From: Deltaproteobacteria bacterium
GTDB lineage: Bacteria; SAR324; JACQKK01
Direction: 5' to 3'
NCBI GenBank assembly: GCA_029858505.1
Contig: JAOUEW010000002.1
Span: 168,851 to 232,850 of the forward strand
Length of the DNA stretch: 64,000 bases
Shown here: positions 26,875-36,110 of the stretch, in pieces
How positions within the stretch are numbered: position 1 is the stretch's first letter
Layout of the letters: each line of letters opens with the position of its first letter
Position numbers and translations under genes: made by a program
The notes under the pieces: generated by a model
What the model saw: only the letters and a program-made list of their open reading frames with translations
Told to the model about the DNA's origin: nothing
Databases searched by the model: none

Positions 26875-28374
26875 GTGATTGAAACCTTGGCCAAATTAGA
26901 GAATACACGGGTGCTGGTGGTGGGGGACCTGATGCTGGACCGGTATTACTGGGGAGAAGTGAACCGGGTGAGCCCAGAGGCCCCCGTGCCGGTGGTAAAA
27001 GTGGGGCGGGAGGAAACCCGGCTGGGGGGGGCGGCCAACGTGGCCAACAACCTTGCGGCCCTGGGGTGCAAGGTGTGGGTGTGCGGCCTAACCGGGGTAG
27101 ACGACATGGGGCGGGAAGTGCGGCGGATGCTGGGAGAAATCGGCGCCGATACCAGCGCGGTACTTTCCGACCCGGCCCGGCCCACCGGAGTGAAACTGCG
27201 CATTCTGGCCCAGCACCAGCAAATGCTGCGTTGCGACTGGGAACAGGCCGCCCCCCTGGGGGAAAAACTACTGGGCGACCTGCTGGCCCGGCTAGAGCCC
27301 CTGATGGCCAAGGTGGACGGGGTGATCGTATCGGATTACGGCAAGGGGCTGATTACCCGGGGTTTGATGGAGGCCCTGCTGGCCCTGGCGGGCCGCCATG
27401 GGCGCAAGGTTACGGTGGACCCCAAGGGCATGGATTATTCTCGCTACAAGGGGGCGGCCTGCCTGACCCCCAACGAGCACGAGGCCTCGATGGTGACCCA
27501 TCAGCCCATCCTGAACGACCAGGATGCCCTAACGGTAGCCCGGCGTTTGATGGACATGTGTGCCTTGGAGTCGGTGTGCGTGACACGGGGGGCCAAAGGT
27601 GTTCTTACGGCCCGGAAATCGGGCGAATGGCGCCAGCTGGCCGCCCAGGCCCGGGAAGTGTACGACGTGACTGGGGCGGGGGATACCTTCATCAGCTTGT
27701 TTTCGGCCCTGTTGTTTGCCGGGGTAGAACCGTTTGAATGCGTGCGGCTGGCCAATCTGGGGGCGGGCATTGTGGTGGGCAAGCTGGGCACCGCCACGGT
27801 CACCACCGCGGAAATTCTCAGCCAAGACGGCCACCCTTTCCGGTTCCACACCCTGCACGACATTGGCGAAACCGCCGAACGCCTGCGCCAAGAGGGCAAG
27901 CGTATTGTGTTTACCAATGGCTGTTTCGACTTGCTGCACGCTGGGCATATTCAATACTTAAAAGACTCCAAAGCCAGGGGCGATGTGTTGATCGTGGGGC
28001 TGAACTCGGACGACTCGGTGCGGCGGTTGAAGGGCCCCACCCGCCCGGTGATTGGCGAGGAAGACCGGGCCCATGTGCTGGGGGCCCTGGAGGCGGTGGA
28101 CCACGTGGTGATCTTTGGCGAAGACACCCCCCTGGAGGTGATCAAGCGGGTGCGGCCCCATGTGCTGACCAAGGGGGCCGACTACACGGTGGATCAAGTG
28201 GTGGGGGCCGACCTGATGGCCCAGTGGGGAGGAGTGGTGGAGTTGATTCCGCTCAAAGAAAACCGCTCCACCAGCGGCATCATCCGGAAAATTACCGCCC
28301 AAGAGAATACCCCTGCTGACCCGGATCATCCCGCGAAAACCAGTGCCCCAGGCCGCAAGAAACCCAAAGGGTAA
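26875..28374 (+). CDS. hldE: bifunctional heptose-7-phosphate kinase / heptose-1-phosphate adenylyltransferase
   Basis: 499 residues. The PfkB-like kinase domain (1-320) has GGAANVANNLA and the catalytic D270 in TGAGDTF. The cytidylyltransferase-like domain has TNGCFDLLHAGH with HxGH at 355-358 and the late motif STSGIIRK. It makes ADP-heptose for the LPS core. GTG start with AAGGAA 7 bases upstream. The C-terminal 25 residues are a Pro/Lys-rich extension. Confidence 0.96.
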   Translation: MIETLAKLENTRVLVVGDLMLDRYYWGEVNRVSPEAPVPVVKVGREETRLGGAANVANNLAALGCKVWVCGLTGVDDMGREVRRMLGEIGADTSAVLSDPARPTGVKLRILAQHQQMLRCDWEQAAPLGEKLLGDLLARLEPLMAKVDGVIVSDYGKGLITRGLMEALLALAGRHGRKVTVDPKGMDYSRYKGAACLTPNEHEASMVTHQPILNDQDALTVARRLMDMCALESVCVTRGAKGVLTARKSGEWRQLAAQAREVYDVTGAGDTFISLFSALLFAGVEPFECVRLANLGAGIVVGKLGTATVTTAEILSQDGHPFRFHTLHDIGETAERLRQEGKRIVFTNGCFDLLHAGHIQYLKDSKARGDVLIVGLNSDDSVRRLKGPTRPVIGEEDRAHVLGALEAVDHVVIFGEDTPLEVIKRVRPHVLTKGADYTVDQVVGADLMAQWGGVVELIPLKENRSTSGIIRKITAQENTPADPDHPAKTSAPGRKKPKG

Positions 28375-28482
28375 CTTTGGTCGCGCAGATCACCAAGAAA
28401 GCCGGAGAAAGAACCGGAGATAGATGAGCGTTTTCGTAACGGGGAGAAAATACAACAGGAGAGGGAGCAGGGGAGGGAGATG

Positions 28483-28573
28483 GATAAGAAAGTTAGATAA
28501 GAAAGTTAGATAAGAAAGTTAGATAAGAAAGTTAGATAAGAAAGATGGGTAAGAAAGATGGGTAAGAAATGGA
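28483..28573 (+). repeat. 13-bp tandem repeat, about seven units
   Basis: Units of GATAAGAAAGTTA repeat four times exactly, then drift to GATAAGAAAGATG and GGTAAGAAAGATG. It lies between hldE and ribH, in a purine-rich stretch (28375-28701) that otherwise holds no gene. Confidence 0.9.
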
Positions 28574-28701
28574 GATGGATAAGAGAAATAGGGGGTGGAG
28601 AAAGAACGGGTTGCTATTGAAAGCCCCCACGTTCATAGGTATGATCGCAAAGTGCGAATATTTATTTTCTGGCTTTTAAAAAAACGTGAAATGGGAACCC
28701 C

Positions 28702-29169
28702 ATGAAAACGCATGAAGGAAAGCTGACCGCCCAAGGGCTGAAAATTGGGCTGGTGGTGGCCCGGTTTAATGAATTTGTGACCCAGCGGCTGCTCGACGGA
28801 GCGGTGGATGCCTTTCGCCGCCACGGCGGAGACCCAGACTCCCTGGAAATCGCCTGGGTTCCCGGTGCCTTCGAACTTCCCCTGGCGGCTAACGCCCTGG
28901 CCCGCACCAAGCGGTTTCAGGGGCTGGTGGTGCTGGGGGCGGTGATTCGGGGAGACACCCCCCACTTTGATTACGTGGCCGGGGCAGCCGCCCAGGGCCT
29001 GGCACGGGTGGGGGCCGATTTTTCCCTCCCGGTGGGGTTTGGGCTGTTGACCACCGAAACCGTGGAGCAGGCCATTGACCGGGCTGGCTCTAAAGCTGGC
29101 AATAAAGGAGCGGAGGCCATGGCCACAACCATTGAAATGATTCACCTGTTACGGGAGATTGGCGGATGA
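28702..29169 (+). CDS. ribH: 6,7-dimethyl-8-ribityllumazine synthase
   Basis: 155 residues. RibH motifs are FNEFVTQRLLDGA, VPGAFELPLAA, GAVIRGDTPHFDYV and the late GFGLLTTE, followed by the helix with KAGNKGAEA. It condenses the ribityl-pyrimidine and dihydroxybutanone phosphate to the riboflavin precursor. The stop overlaps the sppA-like start by 4 bases (ATGA). Other rib genes and nusB are absent. Confidence 0.96.
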   Translation: MKTHEGKLTAQGLKIGLVVARFNEFVTQRLLDGAVDAFRRHGGDPDSLEIAWVPGAFELPLAANALARTKRFQGLVVLGAVIRGDTPHFDYVAGAAAQGLARVGADFSLPVGFGLLTTETVEQAIDRAGSKAGNKGAEAMATTIEMIHLLREIGG

Positions 29170-30068
29170 CGCACATGCAGCGGAGGATGTTTCAGTGGCG
29201 GGGCTGGATTTGGGGACTTACCCTGCTGGCGGCGTCTTGCTCTCAGGGGGGGGTGCTGCAGTCGAGCGGGGGGTTCCACGAGGTGCTGTTGATGGGAGAG
29301 GGCCCGGATAAAATTTTGATGATTGACATCGACGGGGTGATCTCCAACGAACCCATTGCCTCTCCCTATGGCGGGCTGCCGGGGATGACCGCCCGGATTC
29401 GGCAAGAGCTGGAGATTGCCTATCACGATCCCAACATCCGGGGAATTCTGCTGCGGATCAACTCTCCCGGTGGAACCCTGACCGATTCGGATATTATTTA
29501 TCACTCGCTGATGGAGTTTAAGAAGACCAAGAAGGTGAAGATCGTGGCTGCCATGGGAGACATCACCGCGTCTGGCGGGTATTACATCGCCATGGCCGCC
29601 GATGAAATCTACGCCCATCCCTCCACCATCACGGGCTCCATTGGGGTGATTATGCCCCACATGGAGTTCTCTGGTTTAATGAAACAGTTTGGGGTTACGG
29701 CCGACCCGGTGACCTCGGGCCGGTTCAAAGATATTGACTCCCCCTACCGCAAGCGCACCCCCGACGAGCAGAAACTGCTGCAAGAAATGGTGAACCAGCA
29801 GTATGAACTGTTTATCGGGGCCGTAAAGCAGGGCCGCCCCCGCATGGCCGAGCGGCAGATCCGGGCCATTGCCGATGGGCGCGTCATGACCGCCGCTGAT
29901 GCCAAACGCTATGGATTGATTGATGAAATCGGCTACCTAGACGACGCCTACAAGCGTTTAAGCGAATTGGCGGGTTTTCCGGAAAACCGGCTGGTGCGCT
30001 ATGCCAACACCTGGGCCACCGGCAACAACATTTACACCAACGCTTTCCCCATCGAGGGCGGGTTCTAA
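29166..30068 (+). CDS. sppA: signal peptide peptidase SppA-type protease
   Basis: 300 residues, the short SppA form (S49). Catalytic S136 is in ITASGGYYIA and K188 in TSGRFKDIDS. The N-terminus is hydrophobic and ends in LLAASC, a lipobox with C25, so it may be lipid-anchored rather than helix-anchored. It degrades leftover signal peptides in the membrane. Translationally coupled to ribH. Confidence 0.92.
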   Translation: MTHMQRRMFQWRGWIWGLTLLAASCSQGGVLQSSGGFHEVLLMGEGPDKILMIDIDGVISNEPIASPYGGLPGMTARIRQELEIAYHDPNIRGILLRINSPGGTLTDSDIIYHSLMEFKKTKKVKIVAAMGDITASGGYYIAMAADEIYAHPSTITGSIGVIMPHMEFSGLMKQFGVTADPVTSGRFKDIDSPYRKRTPDEQKLLQEMVNQQYELFIGAVKQGRPRMAERQIRAIADGRVMTAADAKRYGLIDEIGYLDDAYKRLSELAGFPENRLVRYANTWATGNNIYTNAFPIEGGF

Positions 30069-30100
30069 ACCCTTCCGGCGATTCAATCGGTTCATGTCGC

Positions 30101-30122
30101 ACCGGGGCTTCGCCCCGGTTTG
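30101..30122 (+). terminator. terminator after sppA
   Basis: ACCGGGGC-TTC-GCCCCGGT, a perfect 8-bp stem about 33 bases past the stop, followed by TTGCGTCC. The T-run is short, so efficiency is uncertain. Confidence 0.55.
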
Positions 30123-30224
30123 CGTCCTTCATCTTACATCTTAAATTTACAGGCGCTCCCTTTCTTGAACCTTTTCCCGGTTCTTCCTTTAGCCTTTATC
30201 GTTCCTTCTCTTTTCAGGCTTATC

Positions 30225-31619
30225 TCAGGTTTGCACCTGAGATTCTGGTTTGTTCGCTTCCTCTACTCGTGCTCCGGCCATGGCAGGTAGCCCGGTGCTC
30301 ATCAGCCGCAACGGAACGATAGTATTGGCCAGGGGATTGGCTAGGCCCAATGGGTTCTCCTCCGATAAGTTTACTTCTACCCGCACGTAATGGGGAGTAT
30401 ATCCCCCCACCCGGCCAGGGTTGGAAGAACTTTCCAACAACACGGGCAGCACCCGTCCCAGGAAGCGCCGTTGGTAGGCCAGCCGCTTTTGTTCATCCAG
30501 GGCTCTTAAGCGGGCCGCCCGGGCTTGCCGCAGGGCGGGGGGGACCTGGTCTTCCCGGCGGGCGGCGGGGGTGCCCTTGCGGGGAGAGTAGGGGAACACA
30601 TGCAGATAGGCGAAGGGCAGACTTTCCAGAAAGGCCAGGGTTTCCAGAAACCGTTCTTCGGTTTCACCGGGGAATCCGGTCATCACATCGGCCCCCAGGC
30701 AAAGGTCGTTTACCCGGGCCAGGGCACTTTGGGCAAAGCGGTGGTAGGCCTGGGGGGTGTAGCGGCGATTCATTTCGGCCAGCACGGTTTCTGAGCCGGA
30801 TTGCAGGGGCAAGTGCAGGAAGGGCACCAATTTGTGGGCGGGGTCGGCCATCCGGCTGAGCAGGCCCTCCCCCACGGTGGTGAATTCGATGGACCCCACC
30901 CGGATGCGTTCTGGTCCATCGATGGCGTTCAAGGCATCGATCAAATCCAGAAAGTTTTTGCCGTTTTCTTCCCAGGTGCCCACGTTAACCCCCGTCACCA
31001 CCAGTTCGCGGGCCCCGGCCTGGGCGGCTTGGCGGGCTTCTTCCAGCAGGTTATCCAGCAGGCGGGGGCGGGCCCGCCCCCGGGCCAGGGGAATCACGCA
31101 AAACGAACACATGAAGTCGCAGCCGTCTTGAACCTTCAGGTGGTGGCGGGTGTGGCCCCCCAGGGCTCCAAAACTCTGCTGGAAAGGCCCCCGGCGAACC
31201 GCCGGGCGGATGATTTTGGGGGGGCTATGGGGGGGCAGGTTGGCCAGGTGGGCCGCCACATTCATTTTTTCCTCCGTGCCGATCACCAGATCGGCCAGCC
31301 CCGCCAATTCGGCGGATTCCACCTGGGCATGGCAGCCCACCACCGCCAGCCGGGCCTGGGGCCAGCGGCGGCGGATGGCCGAAAGGGCTTGGCGGGTTTT
31401 GGCCCCGCTGGGGCCCGTCACCGTGCAGCTGTTCAGCACAAACACCTCGGCCTCTTGGCCCCAGGGCACCATCCGATAGCCCTGGGCCCTGAGGCTTTGG
31501 GCAATGGCATCGGCTTCGGCCAGGTTCAGCCGACAGCCGAGGGCGTGAATGGCCGCCCGGGGGCGTTCCGCGTCGGGGCTCAGGGCTCCGCTGGGTGGTG
31601 GGGAGGAGGGAAGATTCAT
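30225..31619 (-). CDS. mtaB: tRNA t6A37 methylthiotransferase, MtaB-type
   Basis: 464 residues. Three N-terminal cluster cysteines (C29, C65, C96) and the radical SAM motif CDFMCSFC (C167, C171, C174) form the MiaB-like pair of iron-sulphur clusters. HLPLQSGSETVL is also typical. The MtaB subgroup makes ms2t6A at position 37; assignment against MiaB or RimO rests on overall similarity. Start taken at the ATG 31619; a TTG 12 codons upstream is open. Convergent with sppA. Confidence 0.86.
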   Translation of the reverse strand: MNLPSSPPPSGALSPDAERPRAAIHALGCRLNLAEADAIAQSLRAQGYRMVPWGQEAEVFVLNSCTVTGPSGAKTRQALSAIRRRWPQARLAVVGCHAQVESAELAGLADLVIGTEEKMNVAAHLANLPPHSPPKIIRPAVRRGPFQQSFGALGGHTRHHLKVQDGCDFMCSFCVIPLARGRARPRLLDNLLEEARQAAQAGARELVVTGVNVGTWEENGKNFLDLIDALNAIDGPERIRVGSIEFTTVGEGLLSRMADPAHKLVPFLHLPLQSGSETVLAEMNRRYTPQAYHRFAQSALARVNDLCLGADVMTGFPGETEERFLETLAFLESLPFAYLHVFPYSPRKGTPAARREDQVPPALRQARAARLRALDEQKRLAYQRRFLGRVLPVLLESSSNPGRVGGYTPHYVRVEVNLSEENPLGLANPLANTIVPLRLMSTGLPAMAGARVEEANKPESQVQT

Positions 31620-31745
31620 GGATCCATTGTACGGGGGAGTGTTCTTTCCTGGCAATACAAGCCCCGGAACCTATTCCCCTGGGGCTTCGTTCAACAAAGG
31701 GGGGAGGATGGAACGGCCAGGAACAAATCTTTTCGGCGCTCAATA

Positions 31746-31760
31746 AGAGACCTCTGCATA
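31746..31760 (+). repeat. solo terminus of a dispersed repeat (GAGACCTCTGCATAA)
   Basis: Matches the outer 15 bases of the MITE-like element at 60238-60316. It lies about 30 bases ahead of the lipocalin start and may have contributed to that leader. Only one terminus is present. Confidence 0.6.
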
Positions 31761-31789
31761 AGTCTAAAAATTCTAGAAAAAGGCATCGC

Positions 31790-32386
31790 ATGACCCCTAC
31801 TCGGTTTCCATCGGTTTCACCATTGGTTTCATCATGGCCTTGGTCCGTGGGGGTCTGGCTGGCCCTAATGGGGGCAGTCTTTTTTTCGGCGCCGCCCCTG
31901 AGGGCGGAGGAGCCGCCACCCCAAACGGTGGCCTGGGTGGACCTGAACCGTTACGCCGGGTTGTGGTATGAAATTGCCCGGCTACCCACGCCCTTTCAAA
32001 AAAACTGCGTGGGGGTGACAGCGGAATATATTCCGCAGGCAGATGGTGATCTGACGGTGGTAAATCGCTGCCGGAATCTTACTTTGGATGGGAAACGGAG
32101 GGAGGTGAAGGGGGTGGCTTGGGTGGCCGACCCTGCCACCCAGGCCAAGCTCAAGGTGCGGTTCTTTTGGCCCTTTTATGGGCATTACTGGGTGCTGGCC
32201 CTGGATGACGACTACCAGTGGGCCCTGGTGGGGGACCCCAGCCGAGAGTATTTGTGGATTCTAAGCCGCTCGCCCCGCATGGCGCCGGAGCGCTACCAGG
32301 CCCTGGTGGAGCAGGCCCGATTACAGGGCTATCCGGTGGAGCAGATTCTGGTCACTCCACAAGCCCCCCCAGCCCCTACTTTATAG
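31790..32386 (+). CDS. exported lipocalin (Blc-like)
   Basis: 198 residues. An N-terminal signal region ends near PLRA-EEP. The lipocalin motif GLWYEIARLP follows, with the second conserved block WVLALDDDYQWALVGDPSREYLWILSR as in bacterial Blc/apolipoprotein D. Lipocalins carry hydrophobic ligands, lipids in Blc. There is no lipobox, unlike E. coli Blc, so it may be soluble in the periplasm. AAGG lies 6 bases before the ATG. Confidence 0.9.
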   Translation: MTPTRFPSVSPLVSSWPWSVGVWLALMGAVFFSAPPLRAEEPPPQTVAWVDLNRYAGLWYEIARLPTPFQKNCVGVTAEYIPQADGDLTVVNRCRNLTLDGKRREVKGVAWVADPATQAKLKVRFFWPFYGHYWVLALDDDYQWALVGDPSREYLWILSRSPRMAPERYQALVEQARLQGYPVEQILVTPQAPPAPTL

Positions 32387-32594
32387 CACGGTATCTTTCT
32401 ATTCGTATCTTCCTCCCAATCTCCTATCCTCCTTTATCCTCCTTTTTCCTTCCTCCTATTTCCCTCTTCCTCGTCTTGTTTATTTCGAGTCCAACGCATC
32501 AACAGAAATTCTGCCGTGAAAAGGGGAATGGGGGGCGAAGCCCCAATCTAATACGCTGTAATTCCGATTTTATCTATCCAACTATTCCATCAAA

Positions 32595-32633
32595 CCAAAA
32601 ACCCTCCCACGGCAGGGCCGGGGAGGGTTTTGG
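32595..32633 (-). terminator. terminator of rpsI
   Basis: On the minus strand CCAAAACCCTCCC pairs with GGGAGGGTTTTTGG around a 12-base loop, ending in a T-rich run. About 25 bases past the rpsI stop. Confidence 0.85.
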
Positions 32634-32657
32634 TGTGACCCACAATGGGGTGTTGGC

Positions 32658-33059
32658 TTAACGCTTGGAGAACTGGAAGCGGCGGCGGGCTTTGGGCTGG
32701 CCGTATTTTTTCCGTTCCACTTCGCGGGCGTCTCGGGTGAGGAACCCGGCTTTTTTCAGAACATCGCGGTATTGAACGGCGGGCACCTGCAACAGGGCCC
32801 GGGACACGCCGTGGCGGATGGCCCCGGCTTGACCGTTGACCCCCCCGCCCATCACGTTCACCACCATATCGAACTGACCGGTGGTTTCGGTGGCTTCCAG
32901 GGCTTGGCGCACCAGAAACCGTTGGGCGTTGTCGCCAAAGTATTCATCCAGGGGCTTGTTGTTGATGCGGATGATCCCTTTTCCGGGCCGCAGGTACACC
33001 CTGGCGACCGAGCGTTTCCGCCGGCCAGTTCCGTAGTATTGAGTCTTGGTGAGGGCCAT
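32658..33059 (-). CDS. rpsI: 30S ribosomal protein S9
   Basis: 133 residues. The N-terminal [16 protein letters not shown] and the C-terminal [17 protein letters not shown] end are S9 signatures; the tail reaches the ribosomal P site. It follows rplM on the same strand, as usual, but the gap is 149 bp rather than a few bases, so it may have its own start or an extended leader. Confidence 0.97.
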   Translation of the reverse strand: MALTKTQYYGTGRRKRSVARVYLRPGKGIIRINNKPLDEYFGDNAQRFLVRQALEATETTGQFDMVVNVMGGGVNGQAGAIRHGVSRALLQVPAVQYRDVLKKAGFLTRDAREVERKKYGQPKARRRFQFSKR

Positions 33060-33208
33060 AATTCGATGGTTTGATGTTGGTTTGAAACGTCGTTGGGATG
33101 GTGGGGCCTTGCCCCGATACCCCCTGATTTACAGCATAATCAAGTCTTGCTTTCGTAAAGTGAAAATCTTAGCACCCGCTGGGCGCTGCCCGGCGATTCA
33201 CCCCGGCC

Positions 33209-33658
33209 TTACAGTTCCGTGGGCACGGGCTGCTGGGCTTTGTGGGGGTGCTCCGGACCTACGTACAACTTCAGTTTGGTTTCCAGAATGCCCCGGTTCA
33301 GGGCGTTCTTGGGGAGCATCCGCTTCACGGCCTGCCGCATCAGTTCAGTGGGTTTTTCGTTGAGCAGTTTTTCAGCATGGATCACCTTGACCCCGCCCGG
33401 ATACCGGGTGTGGTGAAAGTAAAACTTGTCTTTCAACTTGGCGCCAGTGAGCTTGATTTTCTCGGCATTCACCACCACCACGAAATCGCCGGTGTCCAGG
33501 TGGGGGGTGAAGTGGGGCTTGTGTTTGCCCCGCAGCAGGGTGGCAATGCGGGTGGCCGCCCGTCCCAGGGTTTGGCCTTGCACATCCACCAATAGCCATT
33601 GGTGGGCAAAGGGTTTGCCAGGGGCCAAGTCTTCTTTATGCAAATTGAACGTCTTCAT
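33209..33658 (-). CDS. rplM: 50S ribosomal protein L13
   Basis: 149 residues from the ATG at 33658. L13 signatures are WLLVDVQGQTLGRAATRIA, LLRGKHKP, GDFVVVVNAEKI and LPKNALNRG. AGAAG sits unusually close to the ATG. An upstream in-frame extension to 33745 gives 29 non-homologous residues and is not chosen. Confidence 0.97.
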   Translation of the reverse strand: MKTFNLHKEDLAPGKPFAHQWLLVDVQGQTLGRAATRIATLLRGKHKPHFTPHLDTGDFVVVVNAEKIKLTGAKLKDKFYFHHTRYPGGVKVIHAEKLLNEKPTELMRQAVKRMLPKNALNRGILETKLKLYVGPEHPHKAQQPVPTEL

Positions 33659-33810
33659 GACTTCTCGAAACCCTAAAGTTGTGGTGGCGGTGGGTGCTGG
33701 TGTCTCTAGCCCCGGGGATAGCGCTGAATTCGTTAACAAATTCAAAGCTGACCATCGCGGAAGGCTGTCCCACGGGCGAAAACCCTGCGCCGGAAGAGGT
33801 AAACAACATA

Positions 33811-33839
33811 TTTTTCCAGGAAGATCAGGGAAAGGTCAA
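33811..33839 (-). promoter_or_regulatory. possible promoter for rplM-rpsI
   Basis: On the minus strand TTGACC and AAAAAT with a 17-base spacer, about 150 bases before rplM. The -35 box is good, the -10 box weak. Confidence 0.35.
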
Positions 33840-33977
33840 GCCTTTTTTCCAGGTCCCTTGATCCCCCCTGGATGAAATGGCAGAGTGAAAGGGTGGTGGG
33901 GGATGGTTTTTCTCCACGCTTCGGCTGGTTCTCTCTATCCTACACTCTCGCGGCCTCTTGTGAAACGACCCCCCCGG

Positions 33978-34913
33978 ATGAAACCCATGGCGGCCCTGCT
34001 GGCCGGGCTGGCGGCTGGCGCCCTATGGATGACCCCCGCCTGGGGCCAAGACGCTTCCCCAGAAGCCGCGGCGGCGGCCAAATGGGCCCCGGCCATTACT
34101 GGCGATAATCCCAAGGAACGGCTGGAAGCCATGCGCCAAATGCGGGCCGACCGAGAGATGGCGCGCAAAGCCTTGGTGTATGCTCTGGCCCAGCGGGGGG
34201 GGCGGGGGCATTCTTGGCTGGGGGTGGCCCTGCGGGAGTTCGGTACCATGGGAGACGTCTCCCCTTTGCTGGGCGAGTACTTCAAGGCCGAAGATGAAGA
34301 ATCCAGGGCTCGCTTTTTGGGGGCGGTGAGAAAACTGTACGTTCCCCCGGCCAAAATCAATGGGAACTACTTGGTGGCGGCGGTGTCTGTGCGGAAAACC
34401 GGTGCTGCCGAGGCCTATCAGCCCAACGTGGCCAATACCTTTCTGCTGAGCGATGCCTCCTTTGTGGTGCTCCATCAAGAAGACATTCCCTATGGCACCC
34501 TGCGGAAAATCCTGTTTCTGCGGGGGGTGACCCACGACTCTCGCAACGACCTGAACGCCCGGCTGGTGAAATCTCTTTCACCGGGGGAGTGGGCCGCATA
34601 CCGGGATATCCTCCAGTTGCAAATAGAAAATCCCCCGGCTCGCAAATCTCAAAGCGTTATGGTCACCGCTACGTTGAAAAACCCCCTGGACCGCCCTCTG
34701 TTGCTGCTGGTGGCCTACGAGGCTTGGTGGGGGCGGTTCGATGGCGACCCCCGGAACCGGGTGGTGTATCTGGGGGCGAAAGAATCCCGCCCGGTGGAGC
34801 GTGAATTGCGGTTGGTGGCCAACCGCCCCGGCCACCCCGTGCGGGTGGATGTGCGGGCCATGGAATTCTCCTCCGGCGAAACCCTGTCGGCCGGTCATGG
34901 CTTTATGCCCTAA
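33978..34913 (+). CDS. exported protein of unknown function
   Basis: 311 residues from the ATG at 33978. A signal peptide ends near MTPAWG-QDAS. The first part of the mature protein is Ala-rich and helical, with a HEAT-like pattern (ALVYALAQRGG, LGEYFKAEDEE). The last part looks strand-rich (VMVTATLKNPLDRPLLLLVAYE). I recognise no family. There is no good ribosome site, so the start is uncertain. It lies directly upstream of the flagellar cluster but is separated by 318 bp and a promoter. Confidence 0.65.
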   Translation: MKPMAALLAGLAAGALWMTPAWGQDASPEAAAAAKWAPAITGDNPKERLEAMRQMRADREMARKALVYALAQRGGRGHSWLGVALREFGTMGDVSPLLGEYFKAEDEESRARFLGAVRKLYVPPAKINGNYLVAAVSVRKTGAAEAYQPNVANTFLLSDASFVVLHQEDIPYGTLRKILFLRGVTHDSRNDLNARLVKSLSPGEWAAYRDILQLQIENPPARKSQSVMVTATLKNPLDRPLLLLVAYEAWWGRFDGDPRNRVVYLGAKESRPVERELRLVANRPGHPVRVDVRAMEFSSGETLSAGHGFMP

Positions 34914-35143
34914 GGGCTGTGGACCAAGGCCATGTTTTATGGATGCAGTGGGGAAAAGTGTACCCTTGTGGCTAATCGTCAGGGTTGTATCATCAAAATT
35001 TTTACCGTGAAAAATTTACCGTAAAAAATCAATCCTCTTCCTCCTCTCGTATTCCTCACCGGATCAGTTTTTTCTGTTCCCTGTTGGCTGCTGGTTTTGC
35101 GTTTTCCCCTCCTTGTTCTCCCGCCTGGCGGATTCCCTGCCTT
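34914..35143. other. intergenic region before the flagellar cluster
   Basis: A repeated TTTACCGT(G/A)AAAAA stretch at about 35000-35030 and pyrimidine-rich sequence follow the exported unknown gene. No gene seen before the sigma-54 site. Confidence 0.5.
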
Positions 35144-35159
35144 TGGCTTGCCCCTTGCA
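35144..35159 (+). promoter_or_regulatory. sigma-54 (RpoN)-type promoter ahead of flgB
   Basis: TGGCTTGCCCCTTGCA: GG at 35145-35146 and GC at 35157-35158, with first-G-to-G spacing of 12 as in the -24/-12 consensus TGGCAC-N5-TTGCA. About 75 bases ahead of flgB. A second, weaker candidate (TGGCGGATTCCCTGC) lies just upstream. Confidence 0.75.
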
Positions 35160-35231
35160 TCTCTCCCTTCCAGAGAACCGGGTCATCCTGGCGATGACCC
35201 ACGATCCCCATGATTTGTCAGGGAGAATCTT

Positions 35232-35645
35232 ATGGCCGGTTTGTTCGATATCCGCATGACCCTGCTGGAGCGGTCTTTGGACCTGCGGACGAAGCGCAAC
35301 GAGATTCTTTCCAGCAACATTGCCAACCAAGAAACCCCCGGCTACAAGGCCCGGGACCTGGTGTTTGAGAAAGCCCTGGGAGAAGCCCTGGAGGCCCAAA
35401 CCCCCGGCCCGATGCGGGTGACCGACCCGCGCCACATGGACGGCCGCCGCCCCCTGCCCCTGGAAATGGTGCGAGGAGAGGTGATTCAGTCGGCCAACCC
35501 CAATGCCTCGTTGGATGGCAACACGGTGGACATGGAACGAGAAATGGCCAAGTTGGCGGAAAACCAAGTGGCCTACGCGGCCCTGACCCGGATGGTCAGC
35601 CATAAAATCGGCCAGTTGAAGCTGGCCATGCAAAGCGAGCAGTAA
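35232..35645 (+). CDS. flgB: flagellar basal-body rod protein FlgB
   Basis: 137 residues. The N-terminal motif RNEILSSNIANQETPGYKARD and the C-terminal amphipathic helix (YAALTRMVSHKIGQLKLAM) are FlgB signatures. A proximal rod component exported by the flagellar type III system. GGGAG lies 6 bases before the ATG. First gene behind the sigma-54 promoter; flgC follows 21 bp later. Confidence 0.97.
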   Translation: MAGLFDIRMTLLERSLDLRTKRNEILSSNIANQETPGYKARDLVFEKALGEALEAQTPGPMRVTDPRHMDGRRPLPLEMVRGEVIQSANPNASLDGNTVDMEREMAKLAENQVAYAALTRMVSHKIGQLKLAMQSEQ

Positions 35646-35666
35646 ACCCTTTGACCAGGTGACCCC

Positions 35667-36110
35667 ATGAGCTTCTTGAAAGCTTTGGAAACCAGTTCTT
35701 CCGGCCTGTCGGCCCAGCGTTTTCGGATGAACGTGATTGCCGGAAACATTGCCAACGCCCAAACCACCCGCACCCCGGAAGGGGGCCCCTACCGGCGGCG
35801 GGACGTGGTGTTTGGCGCCCTGCCGGCCCAGCGCTCCTTCGAAGAAGAGCTGCGGAGCAAGACAGGCCCGGATGAGTCGCTGCATGTGAAGGTGCTGGGG
35901 GTGTCGGTGGATGAGCGCCCCCCCATTCTGAAGTACGATCCGTCTCACCCCGATGCCAACGAGCAAGGATACGTGGCCATGCCCAACATCAACCCCACCG
36001 AGGAAATGGTGAACCTGATGATGGCCAGCCGCTCTTACGAGGCCAACGTGGCATCGTTCAACGCCACCAAGACCATGGCCATGAAGGCTTTGGAAATTGG
36101 CAAGGCGTAA
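35667..36110 (+). CDS. flgC: flagellar basal-body rod protein FlgC
   Basis: 147 residues. The N-terminal SAQRFRMNVIAGNIANAQT and the C-terminal EEMVNLMMASRSYEANVASFNATK identify FlgC. Rod component that adjoins FlgB in the basal body. AGGTGA is about 7 bases before the ATG. Same unit as flgB. Confidence 0.97.
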   Translation: MSFLKALETSSSGLSAQRFRMNVIAGNIANAQTTRTPEGGPYRRRDVVFGALPAQRSFEEELRSKTGPDESLHVKVLGVSVDERPPILKYDPSHPDANEQGYVAMPNINPTEEMVNLMMASRSYEANVASFNATKTMAMKALEIGKA

